A stretch of DNA of 64,000 nucleotides from Clusia tigrina (GCA_920105625.2 OV050033.1:90212280-90276279); one strand, 5' to 3'; shown: positions 11,576 to 25,337, numbered from the stretch's first letter. Notes: generated by a model from the sequence alone, not told the origin. A program made the numbers and translations.

Positions 11576-12385
11576 AGTTTGCAACATACAAACTTTTTAC
11601 TGGAGCGTCATAAAACCTTGAAATTTTTTAACAATAAAGTACTCGAGCCTCTTGTCTATTTAAGCTATCGCTCAAAGCTATGCCACCCTTGAGTCCCAAA
11701 TCAAACATGGTAAAACTTCAAATGGCCCTAACTTCTATATGGTACGTCCTACACCTATCAAAGCTTGCAACATACAAATGCTTGTAACTTTTTACTGGAG
11801 CGTCATAAAACCTTGAAATTTTGTAACAATAAAGTACTCGAGCCTCTTGTCAATTTAAGCTATCGCTCAAAGCTATGCTACCCTTGAGTCCCAAATCAAA
11901 CAATGATAAAACTTCAAATGGCCCTAACTTCTATACGGTGCGTCCTACACCTATCAAAGTTTGCAACATACAAATGCTTGTAACTTTTTACTGGAGCGTC
12001 ATAAAACCTTGAAATTTTGTAACAATGAAGTACTCGAGCCTCTTGTCAATTTAAGCTATCGCTCAAAGCTATGCTACCCTTGAGTCCCAAATCAAACAAT
12101 GATAAAACTTCAAATGGCCCTAACTTCTATACGGTACGTCCTACACCTATCAAAGTTTGCAACATACAAATGCATGTAACTTTTTACTGGAGCGTCATAA
12201 AACCTTGAAATTTTGCAACAATAAAGTCCTCGAGCCTCTTGTCAATTTAAGCTATCGCTCAAAGCTATGCTACCCTTGAGTCCCAAATCAAACAATGATA
12301 AAACTTCAAATGGCCCTAACTTCTATACGGTACGTCCTACACCTATCAAAGTTTGCAACATACAAATGCTTGTAACTTTTTACTG

Positions 12386-12490
12386 GAGCGTCATAAAACC
12401 TTGAAATTTTGTAACAATATAGTACTCGAGCCTCATGTCAATTTAAGCTATCGCTCAAAGCTATGCTACCCTTGAGTCCCAAATCAGACA
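12386..12490 (+). repeat. Chimeric monomer at a two-type junction
   Basis: This monomer starts as the type with ACAATATAGTACTCGAGCC and CATGTCAATT but ends as the next type in the series (CTATCGCTCAAAGC, TCAGACAATG). In the parallel copy at 10,840-11,130 those two types are separate neighbouring monomers. A deletion of about one monomer through a crossover within the shared linker and C segment explains it. Confidence 0.65.
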
Positions 12491-12739
12491 ATGATAAAAC
12501 TTCAAATGGACCTAACTTCTATACGGTACGTCCTACACCTATCAAAGCTTGCAACATTCAAATTCTTGTAACTTTTTACTGGAGCGTCATAAAATCTTGA
12601 AATTTTGCAACAATAAAGAACTCGAGTCTCTTGTCAATTTAAGCTATCGCTCAAACCTATGCTACCCTTGAGTCCCAAATCAAACACTGATAAAACTTCA
12701 AATGGCCCTAACTTCTAAATGGTACGTCCTACACTATCA

Positions 12740-14132
12740 AAGTTTGCAACATACAAATGCTTGTAACTTTTTACTGGAGCGTCATAAAACCTTGAAATTT
12801 TGTAACAATATAGTACTCGAGCCTCTTGTCAATTTAAGCAATCGCTCAAAGTTATGCTACCCTTGAGTCCCAAATTAAACACTGATAAAACTTCAAATAG
12901 CCCTAACTTCTATACGGTACGTCCTACACCTATCAAAGTTTGCAACATACAATTGCTTGTAACTTTTTACTGGAGCGTCATAAAACCTTGAAATTTTGCA
13001 ACAATAAAGTACTCGAGCCTCTTGTCAATTTAAGCTATCGCTCAAAGCTATGCTACCCTTGAGTCCCAAATCAAACACTGATAAAACTTCAAATGGCCCT
13101 AACTTCTATACGGTACGTCCTACACCGATCAAAGTTTGCAACATACAAACTTTTTACTGGAGCGTCATAAAACCTTGAAATTTTGTAACAATAAAGTACT
13201 CGAGCCTCTTGTCTATTTAAGCTATCGCTCAAAGCTATGCAACCCTTGAGTCCCAAATCAAACATGATTAAACTTTAAATGGCCCTAACTTCTATACGGT
13301 ACGTCCTACACCTATCAAAGTTTGCAACATACAAACTTTTTACTGGAGCGTCATAAAACCTTGAAATTTTGTAACAATAAAGTACTCGAGCCTCTTGTCT
13401 ATTTAAGCTATCGCTCAAAGCTATGCAACCCTTGAGTCCCAAATCAAACATGATTGCACTTCAAATGGCCCTAACTTCTATATGGTACGTCCTACACCTA
13501 TCAAAGTTTGCAACATACAAAAGCTTGTAACTTTTTACTGGAGCGTCATAGAACCTTGAAATTTTGTAACAATAAAGTACGCGAGCCTCTTGTAAATTTA
13601 AGCCTATCGCTCAAAGCGATGCTACCCTTGAGTCCCAAATCAAACAATGATAAAATTTCAAATGGTCCTAACTTCTATACGGTACGTCCTACACCTATCA
13701 AAGTTTGCAACACACAAATGCTTGTAACTTTTTACTGGAGGGTCATAAAACCTTGAAATTTAGTAACAATAAAGTACTCGAACCTCTTGTCAATTTAAGC
13801 TATCGCTCAAAGCTATGCTTCCCTTGAGTCCCAAATCAAACAGTGGTAAAACTTCAAATGGACTTAACTTCTATACGGTACGTCCTACACCTATCAAAGC
13901 TTGCAACATACAAATGCTTGTAACTTTTTACTGGAGCGTCATAAAACCTTGAATTTTTGCAACAATAAAGTACTCGAGTCTCTTGTCAATTTAAGCTGTC
14001 GCTCAAAGCTATGCTACCCTTGAGTCACAAATCAAACAATGATAAATCTTCAAATGGCCCTAACTACTATATGGTACGTCCTACACCTATCAAAGTTTGC
14101 AACATACAAATGCTTGTAACTTTTTACTGGAG
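12740..14132 (+). repeat. Eleven-monomer unit, first copy (matches 14876-16268)
   Basis: The ACCGATC monomer at 13,125 recurs at 15,261 (offset 2,136). The following series of CATACAAACTTTTT monomers, AAGTACGCGAGCC, CTCAAAGCGATG, ACACACAAATGC, TTTAGTAAC and AAGCTGTCGC appears in both. The match stops where this copy reads GCGTCATAAAACC and the other GCGTAATAGAACC. Confidence 0.8.
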
Positions 14133-14875
14133 CGTCATAAAACCTTGAAATTTTGTAACAATATAGTACTCGAGCCTCTTGTCAATTTAAGTAATCGCTC
14201 AAAGTTATGCTACCCTTAGTCCCAAATCAAACAATGATAAAACTTCAAATGGCCCGAACTTCTATACAGTACGTCCTACACCTATCAAAGTTTGCAACAT
14301 ACAAATGCTTGTAACTTTTTACTGGACCGTCATACAACCTTGAAATTTTGTAACAATAAAGTAGTCGAGCCTCTTGTCAATTTAAGCTATCGCTCAAAGC
14401 TATGCTACCATTGATTCCCAAATAAAATAATGATAAAACTTCAAATGGCCCTAACTTCTATACGGTACGTCCTACACCTATCAAAGCTTGCAACATACAA
14501 ATGCTTGTAACTTTTTACTGGAGCGTCATAAAACCTTGAAATTTTGCAACAATAAAGTCCTCGAGCCTCTTGTCAATTTAAGCTATCGCTCAAAGCTATG
14601 CTACCCTTGAGTCCCAAATCAAACAATGATAAAACTTCAAATGGCCCTAACTTCTATACGGTACGTCCTACACCTATCAAAGTTTGCAACATACACATGC
14701 TTGTAACTTTTTACTGGAGCGTAATAGAACCTTGAAATTTTGCAACAATAAAGTACTAGAGCCTCTTGTCAATTTAAGCTATCGCTCAAAGATATGCTAC
14801 CCTTGAGTCCCAAATCAAACACTGATAAAACTTCAAATGGCCCTAACTTCTATACGGTACGTCCTACACCTATCA

Positions 14876-16268
14876 AAGTTTGCAACATACAAATGCTTGT
14901 AACTTTTTACTGGAGCGTCATAAAACCTTGAAATTTTGTAACAATATAGTACTCGAGCCTCTTGTCAATTTAAGCAATCACTCAAAGTTATGCTACCCTT
15001 GAGTCCCAAATCAAACACTGATAAAACTTCAAATGGCCCTAACTTCTATACGGTACGTCCTACACCTATCAAAGTTTGCAACATACAAATGCTTGTAACT
15101 TTTTACTGGAGCGTCATAAAACCTTGAAATTTTGCAACAATAAAGTACTCGAGCCTCTTGTCAATTTAAGCTATCGCTCAAAGCTATGCTACCCTTGAGT
15201 CCCAAATCAAACACTGATAAAACTTCAAATGGCCCTAACTTCTATACGGTACGTCCTACACCGATCAAAGTTTGCAACATACAAACTTTTTACTGGAGCG
15301 TCATAAAACCTTGAAATTTTGTAACAATAAAGTACTCGAGCCTCTTGTCTATTTAAGCTATCGCTCAAAGCTATGCAACCCTTGAGTCCCAAATCAAACA
15401 TGATTAAACTTCAAATGGCCCTAACTTCTATACGGTACGTCCTACACCTATCAAAGTTTGCAACATACAAACTTTTTACTGGAGCGTCATAAAACCTTGA
15501 AATTTTGTAACAATAAAGTACTCGAGCCTCTTGTCTATTTAAGCTATCGCTCAAAGCTATGCAACCCTTGAGTCCCAAATCAAACATGATTGAACTTCAA
15601 ATGGCCCTAACTTCTATATGGTACGTCCTACACCTATCAAAGTTTGCAACATACAAAAGCTTGTAACTTTTTACTGGAGCGTCATAGAACCTTGAAATTT
15701 TGTAACAATAAAGTACGCGAGCCTCTTGTAAATTTAAGCCTATCGCTCAAAGCGATGCTACCCTTGAGTCCCAAATCAAACAATGATAAAACTTCAAATG
15801 GCCCTAACTTCTATACGGTACGTCCTACACCTATCAAAGTTTGCAACACACAAATGCTTGTAACTTTTTACTGGAGGGTCATAAAACCTTGAAATTTAGT
15901 AACAATAAAGTACTCGAGCCTCTTGTCAATTTAAGCTATCGCTCAAAGCTATGCTTCCCTTGAGTCCCAAATCAAACAATGGTAAAACTTCAAATGGACC
16001 TAACTTCTATACGGTACGTCCTACACCTATCAAAGCTTGCAACATACAAATGCTTGTAACTTTTTATTGGAGCGTCATAAAACCTTGAAATTTTGCAACA
16101 ATAAAGTACTCGAGTCTCTTGTCAATTTAAGCTGTCGCTCAAAGCTATGCTACCCTTGAATCACAAATCAAACAATGATAAATCTTCAAATGGCCCTAAC
16201 TACTATATGGTACGTCCTACACCTATCAAAGTTTGCAACATACAAATGCTTGTAACTTTTTACTGGAG
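14876..16268 (+). repeat. Eleven-monomer unit, second copy
   Basis: Copy of 12740-14132. Its middle part (15,087-16,025) matches a third copy about 2,128 bp further on. The offset shifts slightly because CAAACAATG is shortened to CAAACATG in the third copy. Confidence 0.8.
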
Positions 16269-17214
16269 CGTAATAGAACCTTGAAATTTTGCAACAATAA
16301 AGTACTCGAGCCTCTTGGCAATTTAAGCTATCGCTCAAAGATATGCTACCCTTGAGTCCCAAATCAAACACTGATAAAACTTCAAATGGCCCTAACTTCT
16401 ATACGGTACGTCCTACACCTATCAAAGTCTGCCACATACAAATGCTTGTAACTTTTTACTGGAGCGTCATAAAACCTTGAAATTTTGTAACAATATAGTA
16501 CTCGAGCCTCTTGTCAATTTAAGCAATCGCTCAAAGTTATGCTACCCTTGAGTCCCAAATCAAACACTGATAAAATTTCAAATGGCCCTAACTTCTATAC
16601 GGTACGTCCTTCACCGATCAAAGTTTGCAACATACAAACTTTTTACTGGAGGGTCATAAAACCTTGAAATTTTGTAACAATAAAGTACTGGAGCCTCTTG
16701 TCAATTTAAGCTATCGCTCAAAGCGATGCTACCCTTGAGTCCCAAATCAAACAATGATAAAACTTCAAATGGCCCTAACTTCTATATGGTACGTCCTACA
16801 CCTATCAAAGTTTGCAACATACAAATGCTTGTAACTTTTTACTGGAGCGTCATAAAACCTTGAAATTTTGTAACAATAAAGTACTCGAGCCTCTTGTCAA
16901 TTTAAGCTATCGCTCAAAGCTATGCTACCCTTGAGTCCCAAATCAAACAATGATAAAACTTCAAATGGCCCTAACTTCTATACAGTACGTCCTACACCTA
17001 TCAAAATTTGCAACATACAAATGCTTGTAACTTTTTACTGGAGCGTTATAAAACCTTGAAATTTTGTAACAATAAAGTACTCGAGCCTCTTGTCAATTTA
17101 AGCTATCGCTCAAAGCTATGCTACCCTTGAGTCCCAAATCAAACAATGATAAAACTTCAAATGGCCCTAACTTCTATACAGTACGTCCTACACCTATCAA
17201 AGTTTGCAACATAC

Positions 17215-18152
17215 AAATGCTTGTAACTTTTTACTGGAGCGTCATAAAACCTTGAAATTTTGCAACAATAAAGTACTCGAGCCTCTTGTCAATTTAAGCT
17301 ATCGCTCAAAGCTATGCTACCCTTGAGTCCCAAATCAAACACTGATAAAACTTCAAATGGCCCTAACTTCTATACGGTACGTCCTACACCGATCAAAATT
17401 TGCAACATACAAACTTTTTACTGCAGCGTCATAAAACCTTGAAATTTTGTAACAATAAAGTACTCGAGCCTCTTGTCTATTTAAGCTATCGCTCAAAGCT
17501 ATGCAACCCTTGAGTCCCAAGTCAAACATGATTAAACTTCAAATGGCCCTAACTTCTATACGGTACGTCCTACACCTATCAAAGTTTGCAACATACAAAC
17601 TTTTTACTGGAGCGTCATAAAACCTTGAAATTTTGTAACAATAAAGTACTCGAGCCTCTTGTCTATTTAAGCTATCGCTCAAAGCTATGCAACCCTTGAG
17701 TCCCAAATAAAACATGATTGAACTTCAAATGGCCATAACTTCTATATGGTACGTCCTACACCTATCAAAGTTTGCAACATACAAAAGCTTGTAACTTTTT
17801 ACTGGAGCGTCATAGAACCTTGAAATTTTGTAACAATAAAGTACGCGAGCCTCTTGTCAATTTAAGCCTATCGCTCAAAGCGATGCTACCCTTGAGTCCC
17901 AAATCAAACATGATTAAACTTCAAATGGCCCTAACTTCTATACGGTACGTCCTACACCTATCAAAGTTTGCAACACACAAATGCTTGTAACTTTTTACTG
18001 GAGGGTCATAAAACCTTGAAATTTAGTTACAATAAAGTACTCGAGCCTCTTGTCAATTTAAGCTATCGCTCAAAGCTATGCTTCCCTTGAGTCCCAAATC
18101 AAACAATGGTAAAACTTCAAATGGAACTAACTTCTATACGGTACGTCCTACA
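17215..18152 (+). repeat. Eleven-monomer unit, third partial copy
   Basis: It matches 15,087-16,025 with the same ACCGATC, AAGTACGCGAGCC, ACACACAAATGC and GGAGGGTCAT markers. It differs by TTTAGTTAC for TTTAGTAAC and ATGGAACTAAC for ATGGACCTAAC. Its last part is also the start of the 2,331-bp duplication. Confidence 0.75.
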
Positions 18153-20214
18153 CCTATCAAAATTTGCAACATACAAATGCTTGTAACTTTTTACTGGAGC
18201 GTCATAAAAAATTGAAATTTTGTAACAATAAAGTACTCGAGCCTCTTGTCAATTTAAGCTATCGCTCAAAGCTATGCTACCCTTGAGTCCCAAATCAAAC
18301 AATGATAAAACTTCAAATGGCCCTAACTTCTATACGGTACGTCCTACACCTATCAAAGTTTGCAACATACAAATGCTTGTAACTTTTTACTGGAGCGTCA
18401 TAAAACCTTGAAATTTTGCAACAATAAAGTACTCGAGCCTCTTGTCTATTTAAGCTATCGCTCAAAGCTATGCAACCCTTGAGTCCCAAATCAAACATGA
18501 TTAAACTTCAAATGGCCCTAACTTCTATACGGTACGTCCTACACCTATCAAAGTTTGCAACATACAAATGCTTGTAACTTGTTACTGGAGCGTCATAAAA
18601 CCTTGAAATTTTGTAACAATACAGTACTCGAGCCTCTTGTCAATTTAATCAATCGCTCAAAGGATTGCTACCCTTGAGTCCCAAATCAAACAATGATAAA
18701 ACTTCAAATGGCCCTAACTTCTATACGGTACGTCCTACACCGATCAAAGTTTGCAACATACAAACTTTTTACTGGAGCGTCATAAAACCTTGAAATTTTG
18801 TAACAATAAAGTACTCGAGCCTCTTGTCTATTTAAGCTATCGCTCAAAGCTATGCAACCCTTGAGTCCCAAATCAAACATGATAAAACTTCAAATGGCCC
18901 TAACTTCTATATGGTACGTCCTACACCTATCAAAGTTTGCAACATACAAATGCTTGTAACTTTTTACTGGAGCGTCATAAAACCTTGAAATTTTGTAGCA
19001 ATAAAGTACTCGAGCCTCTTGTCAATTTAAGCTATCGCTCAAAGCTATGCTCTCCTTGAGTCCCAAATCAAACAATGATAAAACTTCAAATGGCCCTAAC
19101 TTCTATACAGTACGTCCTACACCTATCAAAGCTTACAACATACAAATGCTTGTAACTTTTTACTGGAGCGTCATAAAACCTTGAAATTTTGCAACAATAA
19201 AGTACTCGAGCCTCTTGTCAATTTAAGCTATTGCTTAAAGCTATGCTTCCCTTGAGTCCCATATCAAACAATGATAAAACTTCAAATGGCCCTAACTTCT
19301 ATACGGTACGTCCTACACCTATCAAAGTTTGCAACATACAAATGCTTGTAACTTTTTACTGGAGCGTAATAGAACCTTGAAATTTTGCAACAATAAAGTA
19401 CTCGAGCCTCTTGTCAATTTAAGCTATCGCTCAAATCTATGCTACCCTTGAGTCCCAAATCAAACAATGATAAAACTTCAAATGGCCCTAACTTCTATAC
19501 GGTACGTCCTACACCTATCAAAGCTTACAACATACAAATGCTTGTAACTTTTTACTGGAGCGTCATAAAACCTTGAAATATTGCAACAATAAAGTACTCG
19601 AACCTCTTGTCAATTTAAGCTATTGCTCAAAGCTATGCTACCCTTGAGTCCCAAATCAAACAATGATAAAACTTCAAATGGCCCTAACTTCTATACGGTA
19701 CGTCCTACACCTATCAAAGTTTGCAATATACAAATGCTTGTAACTTTTTACTGGAGCGTAATAGAACCTTGAAATTTTGCAACAATAAAGTACTCGAGCC
19801 TCTTGTCAATTTAAGCTATCGCTCAAAGATATGCTACCCTTGAGTCCCAAATCAAACAATGATAAAACTTCAAATGGCCCTAACTTCTATACGGTACGTC
19901 CTACACCTATCAAAGTTTGCAACATACAAATGCTTGTAACTTTTTACTGGAGCGTCATAAAACCTTGAAATTTTGTAACAATAAAGTACTCGAGCCTCTT
20001 GTCAATTTAAGCAATCGCTCAAAGTTATGCTACCCTTGAGTCCCAAATCAAACACTGATAAAACTTCAAATGGCCCTAACTTCTATACGGTACGTCCTAC
20101 AACGATCAAAGTTTGCAACATACAAACTTTTTACTGGAGCGTCATAAAACCTAGAAATTTTGTAATAATAAAGTACTCGAGCCTCTTGTCAATTTAAGCT
20201 ATCGCTCAAAGCTA
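17884..20214 (+). repeat. 2,331-bp higher-order unit, copy 1 (twelve monomers)
   Basis: It runs from the CAAACATGATTAAAC monomer to the CCTAGAAATTTTGTAATAAT monomer and restarts at 20,215. Markers include TTTAGTTAC, ATGGAACTAAC, AAAAAATTGAAAT, CAAAGGATTGC, TTTGTAGCAATAAAG, GCTTACAACAT, AAATATTGC and GCAATATAC. Twelve GCAACAT-type starts were counted across one unit. Confidence 0.9.
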
Positions 20215-22545
20215 TGCTACCCTTGAGTCCCAAATCAAACATGATTAAACTTCAAATGGCCCTAACTTCTATACGGTACGTCCTACACCTATCAAAGTTT
20301 GCAACACACAAATGCTTGTAACTTTTTACTGGAGGGTCATAAAACCTTGAAATTTAGTTACAATAAAGTACTCGAGCCTCTTGTCAATTTAAGCTATCGC
20401 TCAAAGCTATGCTTCCCTTGAGTCCCAAATCAAACAATGGTAAAACTTCAAATGGAACTAACTTCTATACGGTACGTCCTACACCTATCAAAATTTGCAA
20501 CATACAAATGCTTGTAACTTTTTACTGGAGCGTCATAAAAAATTGAAATTTTGTAACAATAAAGTACTCGAGCCTCTTGTCAATTTAAGCTATCGCTCAA
20601 AGCTATGCTACCCTTGAGTCCCAAATCAAACAATGATAAAACTTCAAATGGCCCTAACTTCTATACGGTACGTCCTACACCTATCAAAGTTTGCAACATA
20701 CAAATGCTTGTAACTTTTTACTGGAGCGTCATAAAACCTTGAAATTTTGCAACAATAAAGTACTCGAGCCTCTTGTCTATTTAAGCTATCGCTCAAAGCT
20801 ATGCAACCCTTGAGTCCCAAATCAAACATGATTAAACTTCAAATGGCCCTAACTTCTATACGGTACGTCCTACACCTATCAAAGTTTGCAACATACAAAT
20901 GCTTGTAACTTGTTACTGGAGCGTCATAAAACCTTGAAATTTTGTAACAATACAGTACTCGAGCCTCTTGTCAATTTAATCAATCGCTCAAAGGATTGCT
21001 ACCCTTGAGTCCCAAATCAAACAATGATAAAACTTCAAATGGCCCTAACTTCTATACGGTACGTCCTACACCGATCAAAGTTTGCAACATACAAACTTTT
21101 TACTGGAGCGTCATAAAACCTTGAAATTTTGTAACAATAAAGTACTCGAGCCTCTTGTCTATTTAAGCTATCGCTCAAAGCTATGCAACCCTTGAGTCCC
21201 AAATCAAACATGATAAAACTTCAAATGGCCCTAACTTCTATATGGTACGTCCTACACCTATCAAAGTTTGCAACATACAAATGCTTGTAACTTTTTACTG
21301 GAGCGTCATAAAACCTTGAAATTTTGTAGCAATAAAGTACTCGAGCCTCTTGTCAATTTAAGCTATCGCTCAAAGCTATGCTCTCCTTGAGTCCCAAATC
21401 AAACAATGATAAAACTTCAAATGGCCCTAACTTCTATACAGTACGTCCTACACCTATCAAAGCTTACAACATACAAATGCTTGTAACTTTTTACTGGAGC
21501 GTCATAAAACCTTGAAATTTTGCAACAATAAAGTACTCGAGCCTCTTGTCAATTTAAGCTATTGCTTAAAGCTATGCTACCCTTGAGTCCCATATCAAAC
21601 AATGATAAAACTTCAAATGGCCCTAACTTCTATACGGTACGTCCTACACCTATCAAAGTTTGCAACATACAAATGCTTGTAACTTTTTACTGGAGCGTAA
21701 TAGAACCTTGAAATTTTGCAACAATAAAGTACTCGAGCCTCTTGTCAATTTAAGCTATCGCTCAAATCTATGCTACCCTTGAGTCCCAAATCAAACAATG
21801 ATAAAACTTCAAATGGCCCTAACTTCTATACGGTACGTCCTACACCTATCAAAGCTTACAACATACAAATGCTTGTAACTTTTTACTGGAGCGTCATAAA
21901 ACCTTGAAATATTGCAACAATAAAGTACTCGAACCTCTTGTCAATTTAAGCTATTGCTCAAAGCTATGCTACCCTTGAGTCCCAAATCAAACAATGATAA
22001 AACTTCAAATGGCCCTAACTTCTATACGGTACGTCCTACACCTATCAAAGTTTGCAATATACAAATGCTTGTAACTTTTTACTGGAGCGTAATAGAACCT
22101 TGAAATTTTGCAACAATAAAGTACTCGAGCCTCTTGTCAATTTAAGCTATCGCTCAAAGATATGCTACCCTTGAGTCCCAAATCAAACAATGATAAAACT
22201 TCAAATGGCCCTAACTTCTATACGGTACGTCCTACACCTATCAAAGTTTGCAACATACAAATGCTTGTAACTTTTTACTGGAGCGTCATAAAACCTTGAA
22301 ATTTTGTAACAATAAAGTACTCGAGCCTCTTGTCAATTTAAGCAATCGCTCAAAGTTATGCTACCCTTGAGTCCCAAATCAAACACTGATAAAACTTCAA
22401 ATGGCCCTAACTTCTATACGGTACGTCCTACAACGATCAAAGTTTGCAACATACAAACTTTTTACTGGAGCGTCATAAAACCTAGAAATTTTGTAATAAT
22501 AAAGTACTCGAGCCTCTTGTCAATTTAAGCTATCGCTCAAAGCTA
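20215..22545 (+). repeat. 2,331-bp higher-order unit, copy 2 (tandem)
   Basis: Near-identical direct copy of the preceding unit. A visible difference is GCTATGCTACCC here against GCTATGCTTCCC in copy 1 (near 21,575/19,244). The copies part near 22,546, where this one continues with CAAACAATGATAAAAC. Confidence 0.9.
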
Positions 22546-23775
22546 TGCTACCCTTGAGTCCCAAATCAAACAATGATAAAACTTCAAATGGCCCTAACTT
22601 CTATATGGTACGTCCTACACCTATCAAAGTTTGCAACATATAAATGCTTGTAACTTTTTGCTGGAGCGTCATAAAACCTTGAAATTGTTTAACAATAAAG
22701 TACTCGAACCTCTTGTCAATTTAAGCCATCGCTCAAAGCTATGCTATCCTGGATCCCAAATCAAACACTGATAAAACTTCAAATGGACCTAACTTCTATA
22801 CGGTACGTCCTACACCGATCAAAGTTTGCAACATACAAACTTTTTACTGGAGCGTCATAAAACCTTGAAATTTTGTAACAATAAAGTACTCGAGCCTCTT
22901 GTCTATTTAAGCTATCGCTCAAAGCTATGCAACCCTTGAGTCCCAAATCAAACCCTGATAAAACTTCAAATGGCCCTAACTTATATACGGTACGTCCTAT
23001 ACCTATCAAAGTTTGCAATATACAAATGCTTGTAACTTTTTACTGGAGCGTCATAAAACCTTGAAATTTTGTAACAATAAAGTACTCGAGCCTCTTGTCA
23101 ATTTAAACTATCGCTCAAAGCTATGCTACCCTTGAGTCCCAAATCAAACAATGATAAAACTTCAAATGGCCCTAACTTCTATACGGTACCATCCTACACC
23201 TATCAAAGCTTACAACATACAAATGCTTGTAACTTTTTACTGGAGCGTCATAAAACCTTGAAATTTTGCAACAATAAAGTACTCGAGCCTCTTGTCAATT
23301 TAAGCTATTGCTCAAAACTATGCTACCCTTGAGTCCCAAATCAAACAATGATAAAACTTCAAATGGCCCTAACTTCTATACGGTACGTCCTACACCTATC
23401 AAAGTTTGCAACATACAAATGCTTGTAACTTTTTACTGGAGCGTCATAAAACCTTGAAATTTTGTAACAATAAAGTACTCGAGCCTCTTGTCAATTTAAA
23501 CTATCGCTCAAAGCGATGCTACCCTTGAGTCCCAAATCAAACAATGATAAAACTTCAAATGGCCCTAACTTCTATACGGTACGTCCTACACCTATCAAAG
23601 TTTGCAACGTACAAATGCTTGTAACTTTTTACTGGAGCGTCATAAAACCATGAAATTTTGTAACTATAAAGTACTCGAGCCTCTTGTCAATTTAAACTAT
23701 CGCTCAAAGCTATGCTACCCTTGAGTCCCAAATCAAACAATGATAAAACTTCAAATGGCCCTAACTTCTATACGG
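21860..23775 (+). repeat. ~1.9-kb block repeated at 27,299-29,214 (offset 5,439)
   Basis: It shares GCTTACAACAT with AAATATTGC, the GCAATATAC monomer (22,052 and 27,491), ACAACGATC, TATCCTGGATCCC, CAAACCCTGATAAAAC, CTTATATACGG and the inserted base in CGGTACCATCC. Its first part overlaps the end of the 2,331-bp unit, so this block was copied after or with that duplication. Confidence 0.8.
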
Positions 23776-24180
23776 TACGTCCTACACCTATCAAAGTTTG
23801 CAACATACAAATGCTTGTAACTTTTTACTGGAGCGTCATAAAACCTTGAAATTTTGTAACAATAAAGTACTCGAGCCTCTTGTCAATTTAAACTATCGCT
23901 CAAAGCGATGCTACCCTTGAGTCCCAAATCAAACAATGATAAAACTTCAAATGGCCCTAACTTCTATACGGTACGTCCTACACCTATCAAAGTTTGCAAC
24001 GTACAAATGCTTGTAACTTTTTACTGGAGCGTCATAAAACCATGAAATTTTGTAACTATAAAGTACTCGAGCCTCTTGTCAATTTAAACTATCGCTCAAA
24101 GCTATGCTACCCTTGAGTCCCAAATCAAACAATGATAAAACTTCAAATGGCCCTAACTTCTATACGGTACGTCCTACACC
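23401..24180 (+). repeat. Two-monomer tandem duplication (392 bp)
   Basis: A pair of monomers, one with CTCAAAGCGATG and the next with GCAACGTACAAATGC plus AACCATGAAATT and TAACTATAAAG, appears twice in a row. The GT of GCAACGTAC sits at 23,609 and 24,001, exactly 392 bp apart. The second pair is also part of the 1,557-bp unit. Confidence 0.85.
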
Positions 24181-25337
24181 TATCAAAGCTTACAACATAC
24201 AAATGCTTGTAACTTTTTACTGGAGCGTCATAAAACCTTGAAATTTTGCAACAATAAAGTACTCGAGCCTCTTGTCTATTTAAGCTATCGCTCAAAGCTA
24301 TGCAACCCTTGAGTCCCAAATCAAACATGATTAAACTTCAAATGGCCCTAACTTCTATACGGTACGTCCTACACCTATCAAAGTTTGCAACATACAAATG
24401 CTTGTAACTTGTTACTGGAGCGTCATAAAACCTTGAAATTTTGTAACAATACAGTACTCGAGCCTCTTGTCAATTTAAGCTATTGCTTAAAGCTATGCTA
24501 CCCTTGAGTCCCATATCAAACAATGATAAAACTTCAAATGGCCCTAACTTCTATACGGTACGTCCTACACCTATCAAAGTTTGCAACATACAAATGCTTG
24601 TAACTTTTTACTGGAGCGTAATAGAACCTTGAAATTTTGCAACAATAAAGTACTCGAGCCTCTTGTCAATTTAAGCTATCGCTCAAAGCTATGCTACCCT
24701 TGAGTCCCAAATCAAACAATGATAAAACTTCAAATGGCCCTAACTTCTATACGGTACGTCCTACACCTATCAAAGCTTACAACATACAAATGCTTGTAAC
24801 TTTTTACTGGAGCGTCATAAAACCTTGAAATATTGCAACAATAAAGTACTCGAACCTCTTGTCAATTTAAGCTATTGCTCAAAGCTAGGCTACCCCTGAG
24901 TCCCAAATCAAACAATGATAAAACTTCAAATGGCCCTAACTTCTATACGGTACGTCCTACACCTATCAAAGTTTGCAACATACAAACTTTTTACTTGAGC
25001 GTCATAAAACCTAGAAATTTTGTAATAATAAAGTACTCGAGCCTCTTGTCAATTTAAGCTATCGCTCAAAGCTATGCTACCCTTGAGTCCCAAATCAAAC
25101 AATGATAAAACTTCAAATGGCCCTAACTTCTATATGGTACGTCCTACACCTATCAAAGTTTGCAACATATAAATGCTTGTAACTTTTTGCTGGAGCGTCA
25201 TAAAACCTTGAAATTGTTTAACAATAAAGTACTCGAGCCTCTTGTCAATTTAAGCCATCGCTCAAAGCTATGCTATCCTGGATCCCAAATCAAACACTGA
25301 TAAAACTTCAAATGGACCTAACTTCTATACGGTACGT
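23781..25337 (+). repeat. 1,557-bp higher-order unit, copy 1 (eight monomers)
   Basis: It contains GCAACGTAC (24,001), a GCTTACAACAT monomer joined to TCTATTTAAGC, TAACTTGTTACTGG, ACAATACAGTAC, GCTATTGCTTAAAGC, GCTAGGCTACCCC, TTTACTTGAGCG and TATCCTGGATCCC. The same series returns 1,557 bp later. Boundaries were set where copies part (ACACCTATC against ACACCGATC) and are approximate to about 15 bp. Confidence 0.9.
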
